A DNA stretch of 64,000 bases from Gammaproteobacteria bacterium (GCA_011390365.1 JAABSM010000009.1:1-64000); one strand, 5' to 3'. Numbered from the stretch's first letter, positions 16,300-25,697 are shown. Program-made: numbers and translations. The notes: generated from the letters alone by a model not told the origin.

Positions 16300-16709
16300 G
16301 GCTGCTCCTCGCGCAGGCGCAGGGTATTGAGGGCCACCGACCGGCCCTTGCCGTACTCCTTCCACTCCACCTTGACCGAGACCTCCATCAACTCCACGGC
16401 GGGCGAGCTGAAGGCGTCATCCAGTGGGTAGGGGGCGACCCGGGTCGACCACCGGAACGGCCCCGACTCGCCATTGTCGCCGCCCTCTTCGAGATCGCCG
16501 GCGGCGGTCTCGGCGAGGCGGCTCTCGGCGACGATCATCGCCTCACTGTGGCGCGCCGCGATCTGGGTATTGCGCATCCCCGAACTGAAGACCTGAAACA
16601 ACACCCCCAACGCCATGGCGAGGATGGCGAAGGCGACCAGCACCTCCAGCAGCGAAAAGCCGGATTGGCGGGGGATACGCAAAAGGCGGGCATCGTGGTT
16701 CACAGGCAT
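16296..16709 (-). CDS. gspI: Minor pseudopilin GspI
   Basis: A 137-residue pseudopilin. The prepilin motif SGFSLLEVLVAFAILAMALG starts at about residue 16 and the short GspI fold follows (AESRLAE). With GspJ and GspK it would form the initiating tip complex. A 67-bp gap with a TCTAGC repeat separates it from gspH upstream. Confidence 0.9.
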   Translation of the reverse strand: MPVNHDARLLRIPRQSGFSLLEVLVAFAILAMALGVLFQVFSSGMRNTQIAARHSEAMIVAESRLAETAAGDLEEGGDNGESGPFRWSTRVAPYPLDDAFSSPAVELMEVSVKVEWKEYGKGRSVALNTLRLREEQP

Positions 16710-16739
16710 GACTTCAGTTGGGTCGAGGGTACGGTCCTT

Positions 16740-16776
16740 CAGCCTCTAGCTTCTAGCTGCTAGACGCTCGCGGCTC
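16740..16776. repeat. CTAGCTTCTAG-type repeat abutting the gspH stop
   Basis: TCTAGCTTCTAGCTGCTAG followed by GCTCGCGGCTC ends exactly at the gspH TAA codon. This is a short nested repeat of the kind found elsewhere in this window right after stop codons. Confidence 0.55.
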
Positions 16777-17253
16777 TTACTCCAATATCCTGATCCGCCC
16801 GGTCAGCCAATCCACATCCACCCCGAACTTGCGTTCCGGGTTGTCTTTCAGGCTGAGGGTGACCCGCCCACCGGTGGCGCCGCCGTCCGGGTAAAAGCGT
16901 ATGCGGGCGATCTTCTCGCCCTCGGTCTCGGATTCAGCGGTGAGCACCTCCACCTTGACGGCGTCGGCGATCTGGTAGGGGCGGGACTGGCCCTGGGTGG
17001 TCATCTTGCGCGCCTCCAGGTCGAAGGAGATCACCATCTCCTCGCCGGCGGAGGCGGAGCGGGAGCGGGCGTAGCGCAACGCCGAGGCGACATGGCGGGT
17101 GGCGCTCTTGAGCTCCATGCCCGGCATGGCGCGGGTGATCAGCGGCGGCGCCACCGCCATCAGACTGGCGCCGATTACCAGCACGATCAGCAGCTCCAGC
17201 AGGGTGAAGCCCCGGCTGGCGCGGCGCTGGCGGATGGCGGCGCTCCCGATCAC
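16777..17253 (-). CDS. gspH: Minor pseudopilin GspH
   Basis: A 158-residue pseudopilin. The N-terminal SRGFTLLELLIVLVIGASLM segment contains the cleavage site and Glu+5, and the rest is a GspH/FimT beta domain (SALRYARSRSASAGEEMVIS). It overlaps gspG by four bases. Confidence 0.9.
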   Translation of the reverse strand: MIGSAAIRQRRASRGFTLLELLIVLVIGASLMAVAPPLITRAMPGMELKSATRHVASALRYARSRSASAGEEMVISFDLEARKMTTQGQSRPYQIADAVKVEVLTAESETEGEKIARIRFYPDGGATGGRVTLSLKDNPERKFGVDVDWLTGRIRILE

Positions 17254-17663
17254 TCCCAGTTGTTCACGTCGGCGGCATCCCCGCTGCCGCCGGCGGCATT
17301 GTCCGAACCCAGGGAGTAGATGTCGAAGGCGCCATGATCGCCAGGGCTCTTGTACTGGTAGGCGTTGCCCCAGGGGTCCAGGGGTACCTTGTTCTTGGAT
17401 AGATAGGGTCCGTTCCAGTTGGCGCCGCCGGGGTCGCTGATCAGGCCTTCCAGGCTGGAGGGGTGCTTGCCCATGTCGAGATAGTACATCTCCACCGCCG
17501 CCGACAGATCCTCGATCTGCACCTTGGCGGTACGGCTCTGAGCGCCGCCCAGCGCCTTGAATACCTGCGGCCCCACCACGCCCGCCAGCAGCGCCAGAAT
17601 CGCCAGCACCACCAGCAGTTCGATCAGGGTAAAGCCCTTTTGGGGGTTTCTTTTGCTACGCAT
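17250..17663 (-). CDS. gspG: Major pseudopilin GspG
   Basis: The major pseudopilin (137 aa). The cleavage motif KGFTLIELLVVLAILALLAG is followed by the GspG landmarks VEMYYLDMGKHPSS, LDPWGNAYQYKSPG and FDIYSLGSD. Two in-frame ATGs occur (17669 and 17663). GAGG is correctly spaced only for the second, so 17663 is chosen. Upstream is a 422-bp repeat-rich gap to gspF, unusual inside a gsp operon. Confidence 0.94.
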   Translation of the reverse strand: MRSKRNPQKGFTLIELLVVLAILALLAGVVGPQVFKALGGAQSRTAKVQIEDLSAAVEMYYLDMGKHPSSLEGLISDPGGANWNGPYLSKNKVPLDPWGNAYQYKSPGDHGAFDIYSLGSDNAAGGSGDAADVNNWE

Positions 17664-17850
17664 TGTCATCCTCTTCAAGCCTGATGTTTCGGGCCTTGGC
17701 CCGTTGTTACGTCGATAAATCTTATGGACAAGCGATTTTCCCGCTCGTTCACACTGTCCATTCCGCTGGCATCCAATCTTCAAGTTCGCGCCTTCATGCC
17801 TTGGCGGTTCCTGCTGCCCGTTAGTACCGCTGCGCCAAAACTACGATCGC

Positions 17851-17909
17851 TCACGGAGGCGCAGAGATCACAGAAGAGGCGTTCTCGGTGTGCTCCATGC
17901 CTTTGTGAG
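17851..17909. repeat. CACAGAGG-type repeat, both arms
   Basis: CACGGAGGCGCAGAGATCAC and, inverted, a CGGTGTGCTCC...CTTTGTG arm. This copy has both arms facing each other and could form an imperfect hairpin. Confidence 0.55.
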
Positions 17910-17959
17910 AGATTTTTGGGGGTTGGATAATGCATGGAAAACCTATGCCCAGCTGTACT

Positions 17960-18020
17960 AGCGAAGCGGCAAGCTGGAGCTTGCAAGACGTGCGTTCCCA
18001 AGGAGACCTTGGGAACGAGT
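17960..18020. repeat. Double-hairpin repeat (GCAAGCT and CGTTCCCAAGG)
   Basis: Two perfect hairpins lie in tandem: GCAAGCT/AGCTTGC (17969-17984), then CGTTCCCAAGG/CCTTGGGAACG with a three-base loop (17993-18017). This is a compact repeat unit with no coding potential. Confidence 0.7.
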
Positions 18021-18039
18021 GCATAACCAGTATCGAGCA

Positions 18040-18082
18040 ATCCCGTCCATCCTGAAAATCCTGTTAATCCTGTCTATTCTTC
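18040..18082 (-). repeat. ACAGGATTAAC nested repeat (copy 4), after the gspF stop
   Basis: AATCCTGTTAATCCTGTC on the plus strand. Read on the coding strand, it starts within about ten bases of the gspF TGA. Confidence 0.75.
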
Positions 18083-18085
18083 TCC

Positions 18086-19306
18086 TCAGAAGGCCAACTC
18101 ATTGGCGCTAAGCACCGCCAGCAGGATCGAGATGATGATCCCGGCGACGATGATGCCCAGGCCGACGATGAGGATCGGCTCCAGCAAGGTGAGCATCTGC
18201 TTCACCGCCACCCGCACCTCCTGGTCGTAGACATCCGCCACCTTGGCCAGGGTCTTCTCCAGGGCGCCGGACTCCTCGCCTACCTTGATCATCTGCAACG
18301 CCAGCGGCGGCAATATCTTCTGTTCGATCAGCGGGTCGGCGAAGCCCTTGCCCTTTTTCAGGTTGTCCGCCGCCTCGGCGACGCTGGCCGAGATCACCGC
18401 GTTGCTGACCACATCCTTGACCAGGGTCAGGGCGGAGAGCAGGGGCAGGCCGTTCTCCAGCAGGGTGGAGAGGGTGCGGGCGAAGCGGGCGGTCTCCACC
18501 TTGGCCACCAGGTCGCCGATCAGCGGCCAGCCCAGGATGCGTTCATCCCAGCGCGCCCGGATTTTCGGTTGCTGGAGCTGATACTGGATCCATGCAATGA
18601 GCAGAAAGATCGCCGCCAGGATCGCCCACCACCAGTTGCTGAAGGCGTCGCCGACGGCGATCACCACCCGCGTCATCAAGGGCAGGGTGGCGCCCATGTC
18701 ATCGAACATCTGCTTGAATCGGGGTACCACGAACATCAGCAGCATCGCTACTGACAGGCCGGCGACGGTGACCAGGATGGCCGGATAGACCAGCGCCGAA
18801 CGCACGCTTTCGCGCAGCTCGCCGGAGCGCTCCAGATACTCCGCCACCTTGCCAAGCACGTTCTGTAACACGCCGCCGGCCTCGCCGGCGTGGACCATGT
18901 TGATGTACAGGGGGGTGAAGACCCCGCGCTGTTCCTCCAGCGCGGTGGAGAAGGCCGCGCCGCCTTGCACCCGCTCGCGCAGACGGGTCAACAGATCCGC
19001 CATACGCGGATCGTCGGAGAGGTCGGCGAGGATCTGTAGCGAACGATCCAGGGTCAGGCCCGCCTCCAGCAGGGTCGCCAGTTCACGGGTGAAGTGGGTG
19101 ACCTGTTTCTGGGACAGGCGCTTGCTGTTGCCACCGCCTACCGAGCGGCTCAGAAAGCTACTGGCGCGACCGGTCTTGGCGGTGCGGATCGGCATCAGCC
19201 CGTCGCTCTGGAGCATCCGCACCAGCGTTCCTTCGTCCGCGGCCTCCAATTCGCCCTCGACGACCTCGCCGTTGCCGCGCACCGCCTTGTATCGATAGAG
19301 GGCCAA
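18086..19306 (-). CDS. gspF: Type II secretion platform protein GspF
   Basis: A polytopic inner-membrane protein (406 aa) with two T2SSF domains, each ending in membrane helices. Conserved pieces include FTRELATLLEAGLTLDRSL, YLERSGELRESVRSALVYP, ARTLSTLLENGLPLLSAL and a final helix (LEPILIVGLGIIVAGIIISI). It starts with TTG; the GAGGAGG eight bases upstream supports this start. It follows gspE with a one-base gap. Confidence 0.93.
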   Translation of the reverse strand: MALYRYKAVRGNGEVVEGELEAADEGTLVRMLQSDGLMPIRTAKTGRASSFLSRSVGGGNSKRLSQKQVTHFTRELATLLEAGLTLDRSLQILADLSDDPRMADLLTRLRERVQGGAAFSTALEEQRGVFTPLYINMVHAGEAGGVLQNVLGKVAEYLERSGELRESVRSALVYPAILVTVAGLSVAMLLMFVVPRFKQMFDDMGATLPLMTRVVIAVGDAFSNWWWAILAAIFLLIAWIQYQLQQPKIRARWDERILGWPLIGDLVAKVETARFARTLSTLLENGLPLLSALTLVKDVVSNAVISASVAEAADNLKKGKGFADPLIEQKILPPLALQMIKVGEESGALEKTLAKVADVYDQEVRVAVKQMLTLLEPILIVGLGIIVAGIIISILLAVLSANELAF

Positions 19307-19307
19307 C

Positions 19308-21053
19308 TTAGTCCTCCTCCGCTACCCGCAAGACCTCGCCAAGGGTGGTCAACCCCTGGGAGGCCTTGCGCAGGCCGTCCTGATACATGGTGATCATCCC
19401 CTCCTTGATGGCGGCGCGACGGATCTCGGCGGCGTTGGCGTGCTGCATCACCAGATGACGCACCCCTTCGGTCATGATCAGCACCTCGGTGAGGCTGAGG
19501 CGACCGAAGAAACCGGTGTTGGAGCACTCCGGACAGCCCCCGGGCTGGTAAAAACCGGGCTGCTCGCCGGCGGCGTAAAATCGATCCAGGGCCATGCGTT
19601 CCACCTCGTCGGGATGGGGCTGGTAGGGCTCCCGGCAATGGGGGCAGAGCCGCCTCACCAGGCGCTGACCAAGGATGCCGTTAATGGTGGAGTTGATCAG
19701 ATAATCCTCCACGCCCATGTCGAGCAGGCGGGCGACGCCGCCGGGGGCGTCGTTGGTGTGCAGGGTGGAGAGCACAAGATGGCCGGTGAGGGCGGAGCGC
19801 ACCGCGATCTGTGCCGTCTCCAGGTCACGCATCTCGCCCACCATGATCACGTCCGGGTCCTGGCGCACGATGGCGCGCAGGGCGCTGGCGAAGGTGAGGT
19901 TGATCTGGGGTTTGACCTGGATCTGGTTGACCCCTTCGAGCTGGTACTCTACCGGGTCTTCGACGGTGATGATCTTGCGATCCGGGGTGTTGAGGCGGTG
20001 CAGCGCGGTATAGAGTGTCGTACTCTTGCCGCTGCCGGTGGGGCCGGTGACGAGGATGATGCCGTGGGGCAGTTCGAGGATCTGCTTGAGCTGTTCCAGC
20101 GGTTTGCCGTCGAAACCCAGGGCCTGGAAGTCGAAACGCACGCTCTGCTTGTCGAGGAGTCGGATCACCACGCTCTCACCGAACAGGGTGGGCACGGTGG
20201 AGACGCGCAGATCCAGCTCCTTGCCTTGCACCCGCAGCGCGATGCGCCCGTCCTGGGGCAACCTGCGCTCGGCGATGTTGAGCTTGGCCATGATCTTGAT
20301 GCGGGAGATCACCGCCGCCGCCGAGTGGGAGGGGGGCGCCTCCACCTCTTGCAGCACGCCGTCGATGCGATAGCGGATCTTGAGGCGCCCCTCGAAGGGC
20401 TCAACGTGGATATCCGAGGCGCGGGACTCCACCGCCCGTTGCACCACCAGGTTGACCAGCCGGATCACCGGCGCCTCGCTGGCCATGTCCTTGAGGTGCT
20501 CGATATCCTCTTCCTCTTCACCGTCGGCGAGACCGTCGACGATCTCGCCCATGGCGCTGCGCCCCTCGCCGTAAAGTTTCTCGATGGCGGCGTCGATCTC
20601 GGATTGCAGCGCCACCAATGGCGCCACTTCCAGTCCGCAGGCGGCGCTTACCGCCTCGATGGTAAAGCGATCGGTGGGATCGGACATGGCGAGCAGTAGT
20701 TGACCCTCCTCCTCATCCCGATGAATGGGCAGGATATGCACATCCTTGATGAAGCGCAGCGAGAGTACGTCGTCATCCAGTACCGGAACGCTGGGAAAGC
20801 CCTCGCTGGAGATGCGCGCCAGCTCCAGTTCGTCGACAAAGGCGGCGGAGAGGTCCTTTTCCGAGACCAGCCCCAACTTGAGGGCCATGCGCCAGGGCGA
20901 ACCGCCGCTCTCCCGCACCAGTTTTTCGGTGCGGTTGAAGTCCTGTGGCTTCATGCCGCCGCTGTCGAAGAGACGCGCGGCGACCCGCTCGACGTCGCTC
21001 ATCGGTGGTTGCTGGGTGGCTTCGGTAATCAGTGTTTCGGCGGCTTGCGCCAT
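19308..21053 (-). CDS. gspE: Type II secretion ATPase GspE
   Basis: The hexameric cytoplasmic ATPase (581 aa) powering pseudopilus growth. An N-terminal MshEN-like domain is followed by the core with Walker A GPTGSGKSTTLY, an Asp box, the Walker B-like DPDVIMVGEMRD and the HLVLSTLHTND histidine box. A zinc tetracysteine module follows (CPHC...CPEC). It is the first gene of the gsp operon, 202 bp downstream of the CapD-like gene. Confidence 0.95.
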   Translation of the reverse strand: MAQAAETLITEATQQPPMSDVERVAARLFDSGGMKPQDFNRTEKLVRESGGSPWRMALKLGLVSEKDLSAAFVDELELARISSEGFPSVPVLDDDVLSLRFIKDVHILPIHRDEEEGQLLLAMSDPTDRFTIEAVSAACGLEVAPLVALQSEIDAAIEKLYGEGRSAMGEIVDGLADGEEEEDIEHLKDMASEAPVIRLVNLVVQRAVESRASDIHVEPFEGRLKIRYRIDGVLQEVEAPPSHSAAAVISRIKIMAKLNIAERRLPQDGRIALRVQGKELDLRVSTVPTLFGESVVIRLLDKQSVRFDFQALGFDGKPLEQLKQILELPHGIILVTGPTGSGKSTTLYTALHRLNTPDRKIITVEDPVEYQLEGVNQIQVKPQINLTFASALRAIVRQDPDVIMVGEMRDLETAQIAVRSALTGHLVLSTLHTNDAPGGVARLLDMGVEDYLINSTINGILGQRLVRRLCPHCREPYQPHPDEVERMALDRFYAAGEQPGFYQPGGCPECSNTGFFGRLSLTEVLIMTEGVRHLVMQHANAAEIRRAAIKEGMITMYQDGLRKASQGLTTLGEVLRVAEED

Positions 21054-21135
21054 GCCCCATTCTCCGTGGTAAAAATCGTATCTAACGGTAAACCCATAAC
21101 CAGAACAGCCGCGCCAAAGCCTTGTCGATATCTCT

Positions 21136-21160
21136 CACCAAGGCACGGAGACCACGGACG
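21136..21160. repeat. CACGGAG-type repeat upstream of gspE
   Basis: CACCAAGGCACGGAGACCAC, a degenerate copy of the CACAGAGG family, in the 202-bp gap between gspE and the CapD-like gene. Confidence 0.5.
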
Positions 21161-21255
21161 AGGTCTCACCGCGTGCGCGGCGCCTCGGTGAGAGCTTCTC
21201 TTGGGCTTGGCAATACCCGCGAAACGGATGCGCGGCGGGGTACCAGCCCCTCCAT

Positions 21256-23160
21256 TCAGGAGCGCAATCGCACCACTTCGCCCCGCCCCTTCTGGTCGCT
21301 GCTCGGCGCGATGCGCTCCGGGACGAAGCGGTTGAGCACCTTCCACATCGCCTCATTGTCGTAGACGGCGGAGGCCTCCTCGAATTCGCGAATCAGTCGG
21401 TTGACCAGATCCCAACCCATTTCACGATGGCGGGCCTGGCGAATCTTGTCATGGCCGGTGGCGACCAGCTCCTCCCGTTCGTGAAACAGCTCCTCGAAGA
21501 GCTTTTCACCAGGTCGCAGCCCTGTATATTCGATGCGAATATCCTCTCCGGGGGTCTTCCCCGAGAGGCGAATCATCTGCTCCGCCAGATAGCTGATGCG
21601 CACCGGCAGGCCCATGTCGAGGACGAAGATCTCGCCCCCTTCGCCAATGGCTGAGGCCTGCATGATCAGCTGGCACGCCTCGCGCACCGTCATGAAGTAG
21701 CGCTCCATCCTGGGGTGGGTTACGGTTACCGGGCCGCCGGCCTCGATCTGTTCGCGAAACCTCGGCACCACGCTGCCCGCCGAGCCCAGCACATTGCCGA
21801 AGCGCACGGTGATGTAACGGGTGGCGGAGCGCATGCCCAGATTCTGACAGTAGATCTCGGCGATGCGTTTCGTTGCCCCCATGACGTTGGCGGGATTGAC
21901 CGCCTTGTCGGTGGAGATGAGTACGAATTCGTTGCAGCCATGGCGATCGGCGGCGCGGGCGACCTCGCGGGTCCCCAGCACGTTGTTGCGTACCGCCTCA
22001 CGGATCTGCCCCTCCAGCATCGGTACATGCTTGTAGGCCGCGGCGTGAAAGACGATCTGGGGCAGGTGGATGGCGAAGGCGCGCTCCACCGCCACCGGAT
22101 CACAGACATCCCCGAGCATCGAGTGGATGGATAGACCGGGGAAGCGCTCACGAAGTTCCATGTCGATGCGGTAGAGGTTGTATTCGCTATTCTCGAACAG
22201 CACCAGCGAGGCGGGCTCCAGGCGCGCGATCTGACGACACAGCTCCGAGCCGATGGAGCCGCCGGCGCCGCTGACCATGATCACCTTGCCGGCAAGGCCG
22301 CCGCGAATACCGGCCCAGTCGAGGCGGACCGGCTCGCGTCCCAGCAGATCTTCGATATAAACATGGCGAAACTGGGTGATGCCGACCCGTCCGGAGATCA
22401 GGTCATCCAGTTGCGGTACCGTGCGAAAGGGAATGGCGCAATCCTCGGCCAGCTCCACCAGTCGGCGCATCTCGTCCCGGGAGGCGGAAGGGATCGCCAG
22501 CATGATCAGGTCGATGCCGAGGCGATCGGTCAGATCGCACATCTCATCGCAAGCGCCGGCGACGCGTATGCCGTGGATCTCCTTGCCCTGCTTGTCAGGA
22601 TCATCGTCGACGAAGGCCACCGGCAGGTAACGGCGGCGACCGTTGCGCACCAGATCCCGCACCAGCATCTCCCCCGCCAGTCCGGCGCCGACGATCAGCA
22701 CCCGCTGGTCGCCGCGCAGGCGGAAACGGTGTTCCTTGACCCAGCGATAAAAAAATCGAGGGGCGCTCAGCAACAGCACCAGCAGAATGGCGTAGATCAC
22801 CGGCACCGAGCGGGGCACCCAATCGAGACGCACCAGCAGCGAGTCGATCAATATCACCGCCAGCAGGCCCACCAGCACCGCGCGGGTGATGCGGATCAGA
22901 TCGGGCAATGAAGCGAAGCGCCAGACGCCCCGATAGAGTCCGAAATGCCAGAAGATCGCCACCTGCAGCGGAATGACGTAGAGCAGCGCGGTGACGGCGG
23001 AGCTGAGGAAGTTGTCGGGAATGCTCTCCAGATTGAAACGCAGCCAATAGGCGCCCAGCCACGCCAGCGGCACCATCAGCAGGTCGTGGAGAAAGGCGAT
23101 CCACGGGCTCAGCAGTTTCTTGAAGGGCAATGACAAGGCTCGTCGCCACCTGGAGTTCAT
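21256..23160 (-). CDS. CapD/WbpM-type UDP-sugar 4,6-dehydratase, membrane-bound
   Basis: A 634-residue polysaccharide-biosynthesis protein. Four or so N-terminal membrane helices (about residues 15-130) are followed by a CoA-binding-like Rossmann domain (VLIVGAGLAGEMLVRDL). The catalytic short-chain dehydrogenase-like domain follows, with VSGAGGSIGSELCRQ and STDKAVNPANVMGATKR, in which Met replaces the classical Tyr as in WbpM/FlaA1 long forms. It would convert UDP-GlcNAc-type sugars to 4-keto-6-deoxy sugars for O-antigen, capsule or glycan synthesis. No glycan cluster adjoins it here. Confidence 0.88.
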   Translation of the reverse strand: MNSRWRRALSLPFKKLLSPWIAFLHDLLMVPLAWLGAYWLRFNLESIPDNFLSSAVTALLYVIPLQVAIFWHFGLYRGVWRFASLPDLIRITRAVLVGLLAVILIDSLLVRLDWVPRSVPVIYAILLVLLLSAPRFFYRWVKEHRFRLRGDQRVLIVGAGLAGEMLVRDLVRNGRRRYLPVAFVDDDPDKQGKEIHGIRVAGACDEMCDLTDRLGIDLIMLAIPSASRDEMRRLVELAEDCAIPFRTVPQLDDLISGRVGITQFRHVYIEDLLGREPVRLDWAGIRGGLAGKVIMVSGAGGSIGSELCRQIARLEPASLVLFENSEYNLYRIDMELRERFPGLSIHSMLGDVCDPVAVERAFAIHLPQIVFHAAAYKHVPMLEGQIREAVRNNVLGTREVARAADRHGCNEFVLISTDKAVNPANVMGATKRIAEIYCQNLGMRSATRYITVRFGNVLGSAGSVVPRFREQIEAGGPVTVTHPRMERYFMTVREACQLIMQASAIGEGGEIFVLDMGLPVRISYLAEQMIRLSGKTPGEDIRIEYTGLRPGEKLFEELFHEREELVATGHDKIRQARHREMGWDLVNRLIREFEEASAVYDNEAMWKVLNRFVPERIAPSSDQKGRGEVVRLRS

Positions 23161-23242
23161 GTTTCGGGTATCGCGGATGAGGAGTGCCTATCCTTCAAGG
23201 ATGGGCAGTCCCGCGGCGCGCCGGGAAATCGGGCCAGGCCTG

Positions 23243-23269
23243 CTCCGTGATCTCCGTCTCTCCGTGAGG
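23243..23269. repeat. CACAGAGG-type repeat, degenerate copy
   Basis: CTCCGTGATCTCCGTCTCTC, the inverted form of the CACGGAG repeat, upstream of the CapD-like gene. Confidence 0.5.
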
Positions 23270-23332
23270 CGATCCCATCAGGGCTGGCACCGTAACCGCC
23301 CCATTGTACGGGCAAAACCGCCGTGAGTCGAA

Positions 23333-24865
23333 TCAGGCAGGCGGGCGCGAGTCGGCGTGGAGATCGTTGAGCAGGGGGCGGAGTTCCTTGAAGAGATCGC
23401 TGGCGGCCATGCCAAGTTCACCCTGCTTGCGGGCGATGGCGTCGCCCGCGGCGGCGTGCAGACAGACGCCGCTCCTCGCGGCGGCGGGCAGGTCCCGCCG
23501 CTGGGCGAGAAGTCCGCCGATGATGCCGGCGAGGACATCCCCCATGCCGCCGGAGGCCATGCCCGGGTTGCCGTGACAACACACCCAGGGTTGCGCTTCC
23601 GCGGCGCTCTGGATGAGGGTGCCGGCGCCCTTGAGCACCACCGTGCCGCCGTACTTGCGCTGCAACCGGGCCAGGGCGTGGAAACGCTCATCCTGGATCT
23701 CGGCGCTCTCCAGGCCGAGCAGGCGTCCCGCCTCGCCCGGATGGGGGGTGAGAATCCAGTCGTCCCGGTGCAGCGGGTGAGCGGCGAGCAGGTTGAGGGC
23801 ATCGGCGTCGACCACCATCGGCAGGCCCGAGTCCACCGCCGTACGCCACAGCAGGCGCGACCACTCCGAGCGCCCCAGCCCGGGGCCGATGACGATGGTG
23901 TTGGCCCGTTTCAGCAACGGCAGCAGGTCGTTTTCGTCGTTAATCCCCCGACACATCAGTTCCGGACGGTCGGCGCCCAGTATGCGCGCGTGTTCAGGAT
24001 GGGTAGCGACGGTGATCAGCCCCGCGCCGACTCGCAACGCGGCTTCGCCGGCGAGGCGCACCGCCCCGCTCATGCCAAGGTCGCCGCCGATGACCAGTAC
24101 GTGGCCGAAGGCCCCCTTGTGGCCGTTGCGCGGGCGCGGACGGCGGCGATAGGGGGCGTTTCGACCCTGATGCAATGACCGCCAACTATCGAGGACGCAG
24201 GAGGGGGCGAGCGGCTGCTCGGCCCGCGCCGCGCCGAGATCCTCGAAATGGATGTCGCCGCACATCTCCGGTCCTTCGCCGGTGAACATGCCCTGCTTGA
24301 GGCCGATAAAGCTGATGGTGCGATCCGCCTTGATCGCCACATCCATGACCCGTCCGCTGTCGGCGTGGAGGCCGGAGGGGATGTCGATGGCCAGCACCGG
24401 GGCTGGGTGGCGGTTGGCGGCCTGAATCGCCGCGGCCCAATGGCCCTGCACCTCCCGCTCCAGACCGGTGCCGAAGACGGCGTCGACGATGAGGTCCGTT
24501 TGCGGCGGGATACTGTCGTAGGGTAGGGAGCGACCGCCCAGCTCGTGCCACAGTTGTGCATTGGCGAGGGCGTCGCCGCGCAGCTTCTGGGGGTCGCCCA
24601 GTTGCAACAGGTTGACCTCCAGCTCCGCCACCAGCGCCTGGCGGGCGACCACGAATCCGTCGCCGGCGTTGTTGCCAATGCCGCAGAGAACGCAGATACG
24701 GCGGGCATCAGGCCAGTGTTCGCGCAGCAGGCGGAAGGCGGCGGCGCCGGCCCGCTCCATCAGCAGGCGACCGGGAATGGCTTGCTCTTTGATGGCGATG
24801 CGATCCAGCTCGCGGACCAAGGCGGCGCGGTAGAGCTCAGTGGGCAATGGGGTTTGATCAGGCAT
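23333..24865 (-). CDS. nnr: Bifunctional NAD(P)HX epimerase/dehydratase (Nnr)
   Basis: Repairs hydrated NAD(P)H. The N-terminal epimerase domain (about residues 1-215) has GIGNNAGDGFVVAR and IVDAVFGTGL. The C-terminal ribokinase-like dehydratase domain (about 240-510) has GAFGHVLVIGGDLGMSGA, PHPGEAGRLLG, VVLKGAGTLI and the NPGMASGGMGDVLAGIIGG anion-binding loop. The length (510 aa) is normal for the fused form. It lies seven bases downstream of scpB. Confidence 0.95.
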   Translation of the reverse strand: MPDQTPLPTELYRAALVRELDRIAIKEQAIPGRLLMERAGAAAFRLLREHWPDARRICVLCGIGNNAGDGFVVARQALVAELEVNLLQLGDPQKLRGDALANAQLWHELGGRSLPYDSIPPQTDLIVDAVFGTGLEREVQGHWAAAIQAANRHPAPVLAIDIPSGLHADSGRVMDVAIKADRTISFIGLKQGMFTGEGPEMCGDIHFEDLGAARAEQPLAPSCVLDSWRSLHQGRNAPYRRRPRPRNGHKGAFGHVLVIGGDLGMSGAVRLAGEAALRVGAGLITVATHPEHARILGADRPELMCRGINDENDLLPLLKRANTIVIGPGLGRSEWSRLLWRTAVDSGLPMVVDADALNLLAAHPLHRDDWILTPHPGEAGRLLGLESAEIQDERFHALARLQRKYGGTVVLKGAGTLIQSAAEAQPWVCCHGNPGMASGGMGDVLAGIIGGLLAQRRDLPAAARSGVCLHAAAGDAIARKQGELGMAASDLFKELRPLLNDLHADSRPPA

Positions 24866-24871
24866 GGCGAA

Positions 24872-25525
24872 TCAGTGGGGGTTAGGCGTTAACGGTGTAT
24901 CCGCGCCGGCGGTTTCGGGGGCCGCTTCGACGCCGGCCTCGGCAACCGCCGGTGTCAGGCGATCCTCCAGGTCCAGCTCGCGATTGATGGCGTCCAGGTC
25001 CCGGATCTCGCTCAGCGGCGGCAGTTGATCCAGGCTCTTGAGATTGAAGTAGTTGAGAAACTCTCGGGTGGTGGCATAGAGGGCGGGTCTCCCTGGTACG
25101 TCTCGGTGCCCGACCACCCGGATCCACTCCCGCTCCAGCAGGGTGCGCACGATATTGCTGCTTACCGCCACGCCGCGCACATCCTCGATCTCGCCTCGGG
25201 TAATGGGTTGGCGGTAGGCGATCAGGGCCAGTGTCTCCAGCAGCGCGCGGGAGTAGCGGGCCGGTTTCTCCTCCCACAGCCGACCTACCCAGGGGGCGTA
25301 GCTGGCGCGGATCTGGAAACGGTAGCCGCCGGCCACCTCTTGCAGCTCGATGGCGCGATCCCGGTAGTGGTCGGCGAGCCTCCCCAGGGCTTCCATCAAA
25401 TCACCCCGGGCGGGCTTCTCCCGCTCCTCGAACAGCCCCTCCAGCTGCACCACGGAGAGGGGCTTGCCAGCGGCGAGCAACGCCGCCTCCAGGATCAGGT
25501 CGAGTTGGGGAGAGGCGTCAGACAT
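24872..25525 (-). CDS. scpB: Segregation and condensation protein ScpB
   Basis: The winged-helix kleisin partner in the SMC-ScpAB complex (217 aa). Characteristic ALLETLALIAYRQPITRGEIEDVRGV and the REFLNYFNLKSLDQLPPL tail (given here in parts) are present. It lies downstream of scpA but is separated from it by 172 bp carrying an inverted pair of CACGGAG repeats. Confidence 0.93.
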   Translation of the reverse strand: MSDASPQLDLILEAALLAAGKPLSVVQLEGLFEEREKPARGDLMEALGRLADHYRDRAIELQEVAGGYRFQIRASYAPWVGRLWEEKPARYSRALLETLALIAYRQPITRGEIEDVRGVAVSSNIVRTLLEREWIRVVGHRDVPGRPALYATTREFLNYFNLKSLDQLPPLSEIRDLDAINRELDLEDRLTPAVAEAGVEAAPETAGADTPLTPNPH

Positions 25526-25549
25526 CGGGCCTTTCCCGAGGAGGAATTC

Positions 25550-25582
25550 GCCACGGAGACACAGAGCACACGGAGAAATTCA
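25550..25582. repeat. CACGGAG repeat, left member of an inverted pair
   Basis: CCACGGAGACACAGAGCACA in the scpA-scpB gap, facing the copy at 25652. Confidence 0.65.
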
Positions 25583-25651
25583 CATAAGCCACGACTGCAT
25601 CCGCAATGTTGTTCAGGTAAGCTGGTGGCGGGGTGCAAATCATGGTGTTAA

Positions 25652-25680
25652 CTCCGTGATCTCTGTGTTTCCGCGGCATC
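25652..25680. repeat. CACGGAG repeat, right member of an inverted pair
   Basis: CTCCGTGATCTCTGTGTTTC, complementary in sense to the 25550 copy. The scpA stop lies about 20 bases further on. Confidence 0.65.
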
Positions 25681-25697
25681 TCATGCCGAATCCAGAT

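Larger units (their letters stand above)
17664..18085. other. Gene-free, repeat-filled gap between gspF and gspG
   Basis: These 422 bp hold the CACAGAGG-type pair (17851-17909), a double hairpin repeat (17960-18020) and an ACAGGATTAAC element (18040-18082) directly after the gspF stop. I see no gene. Confidence 0.7.
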
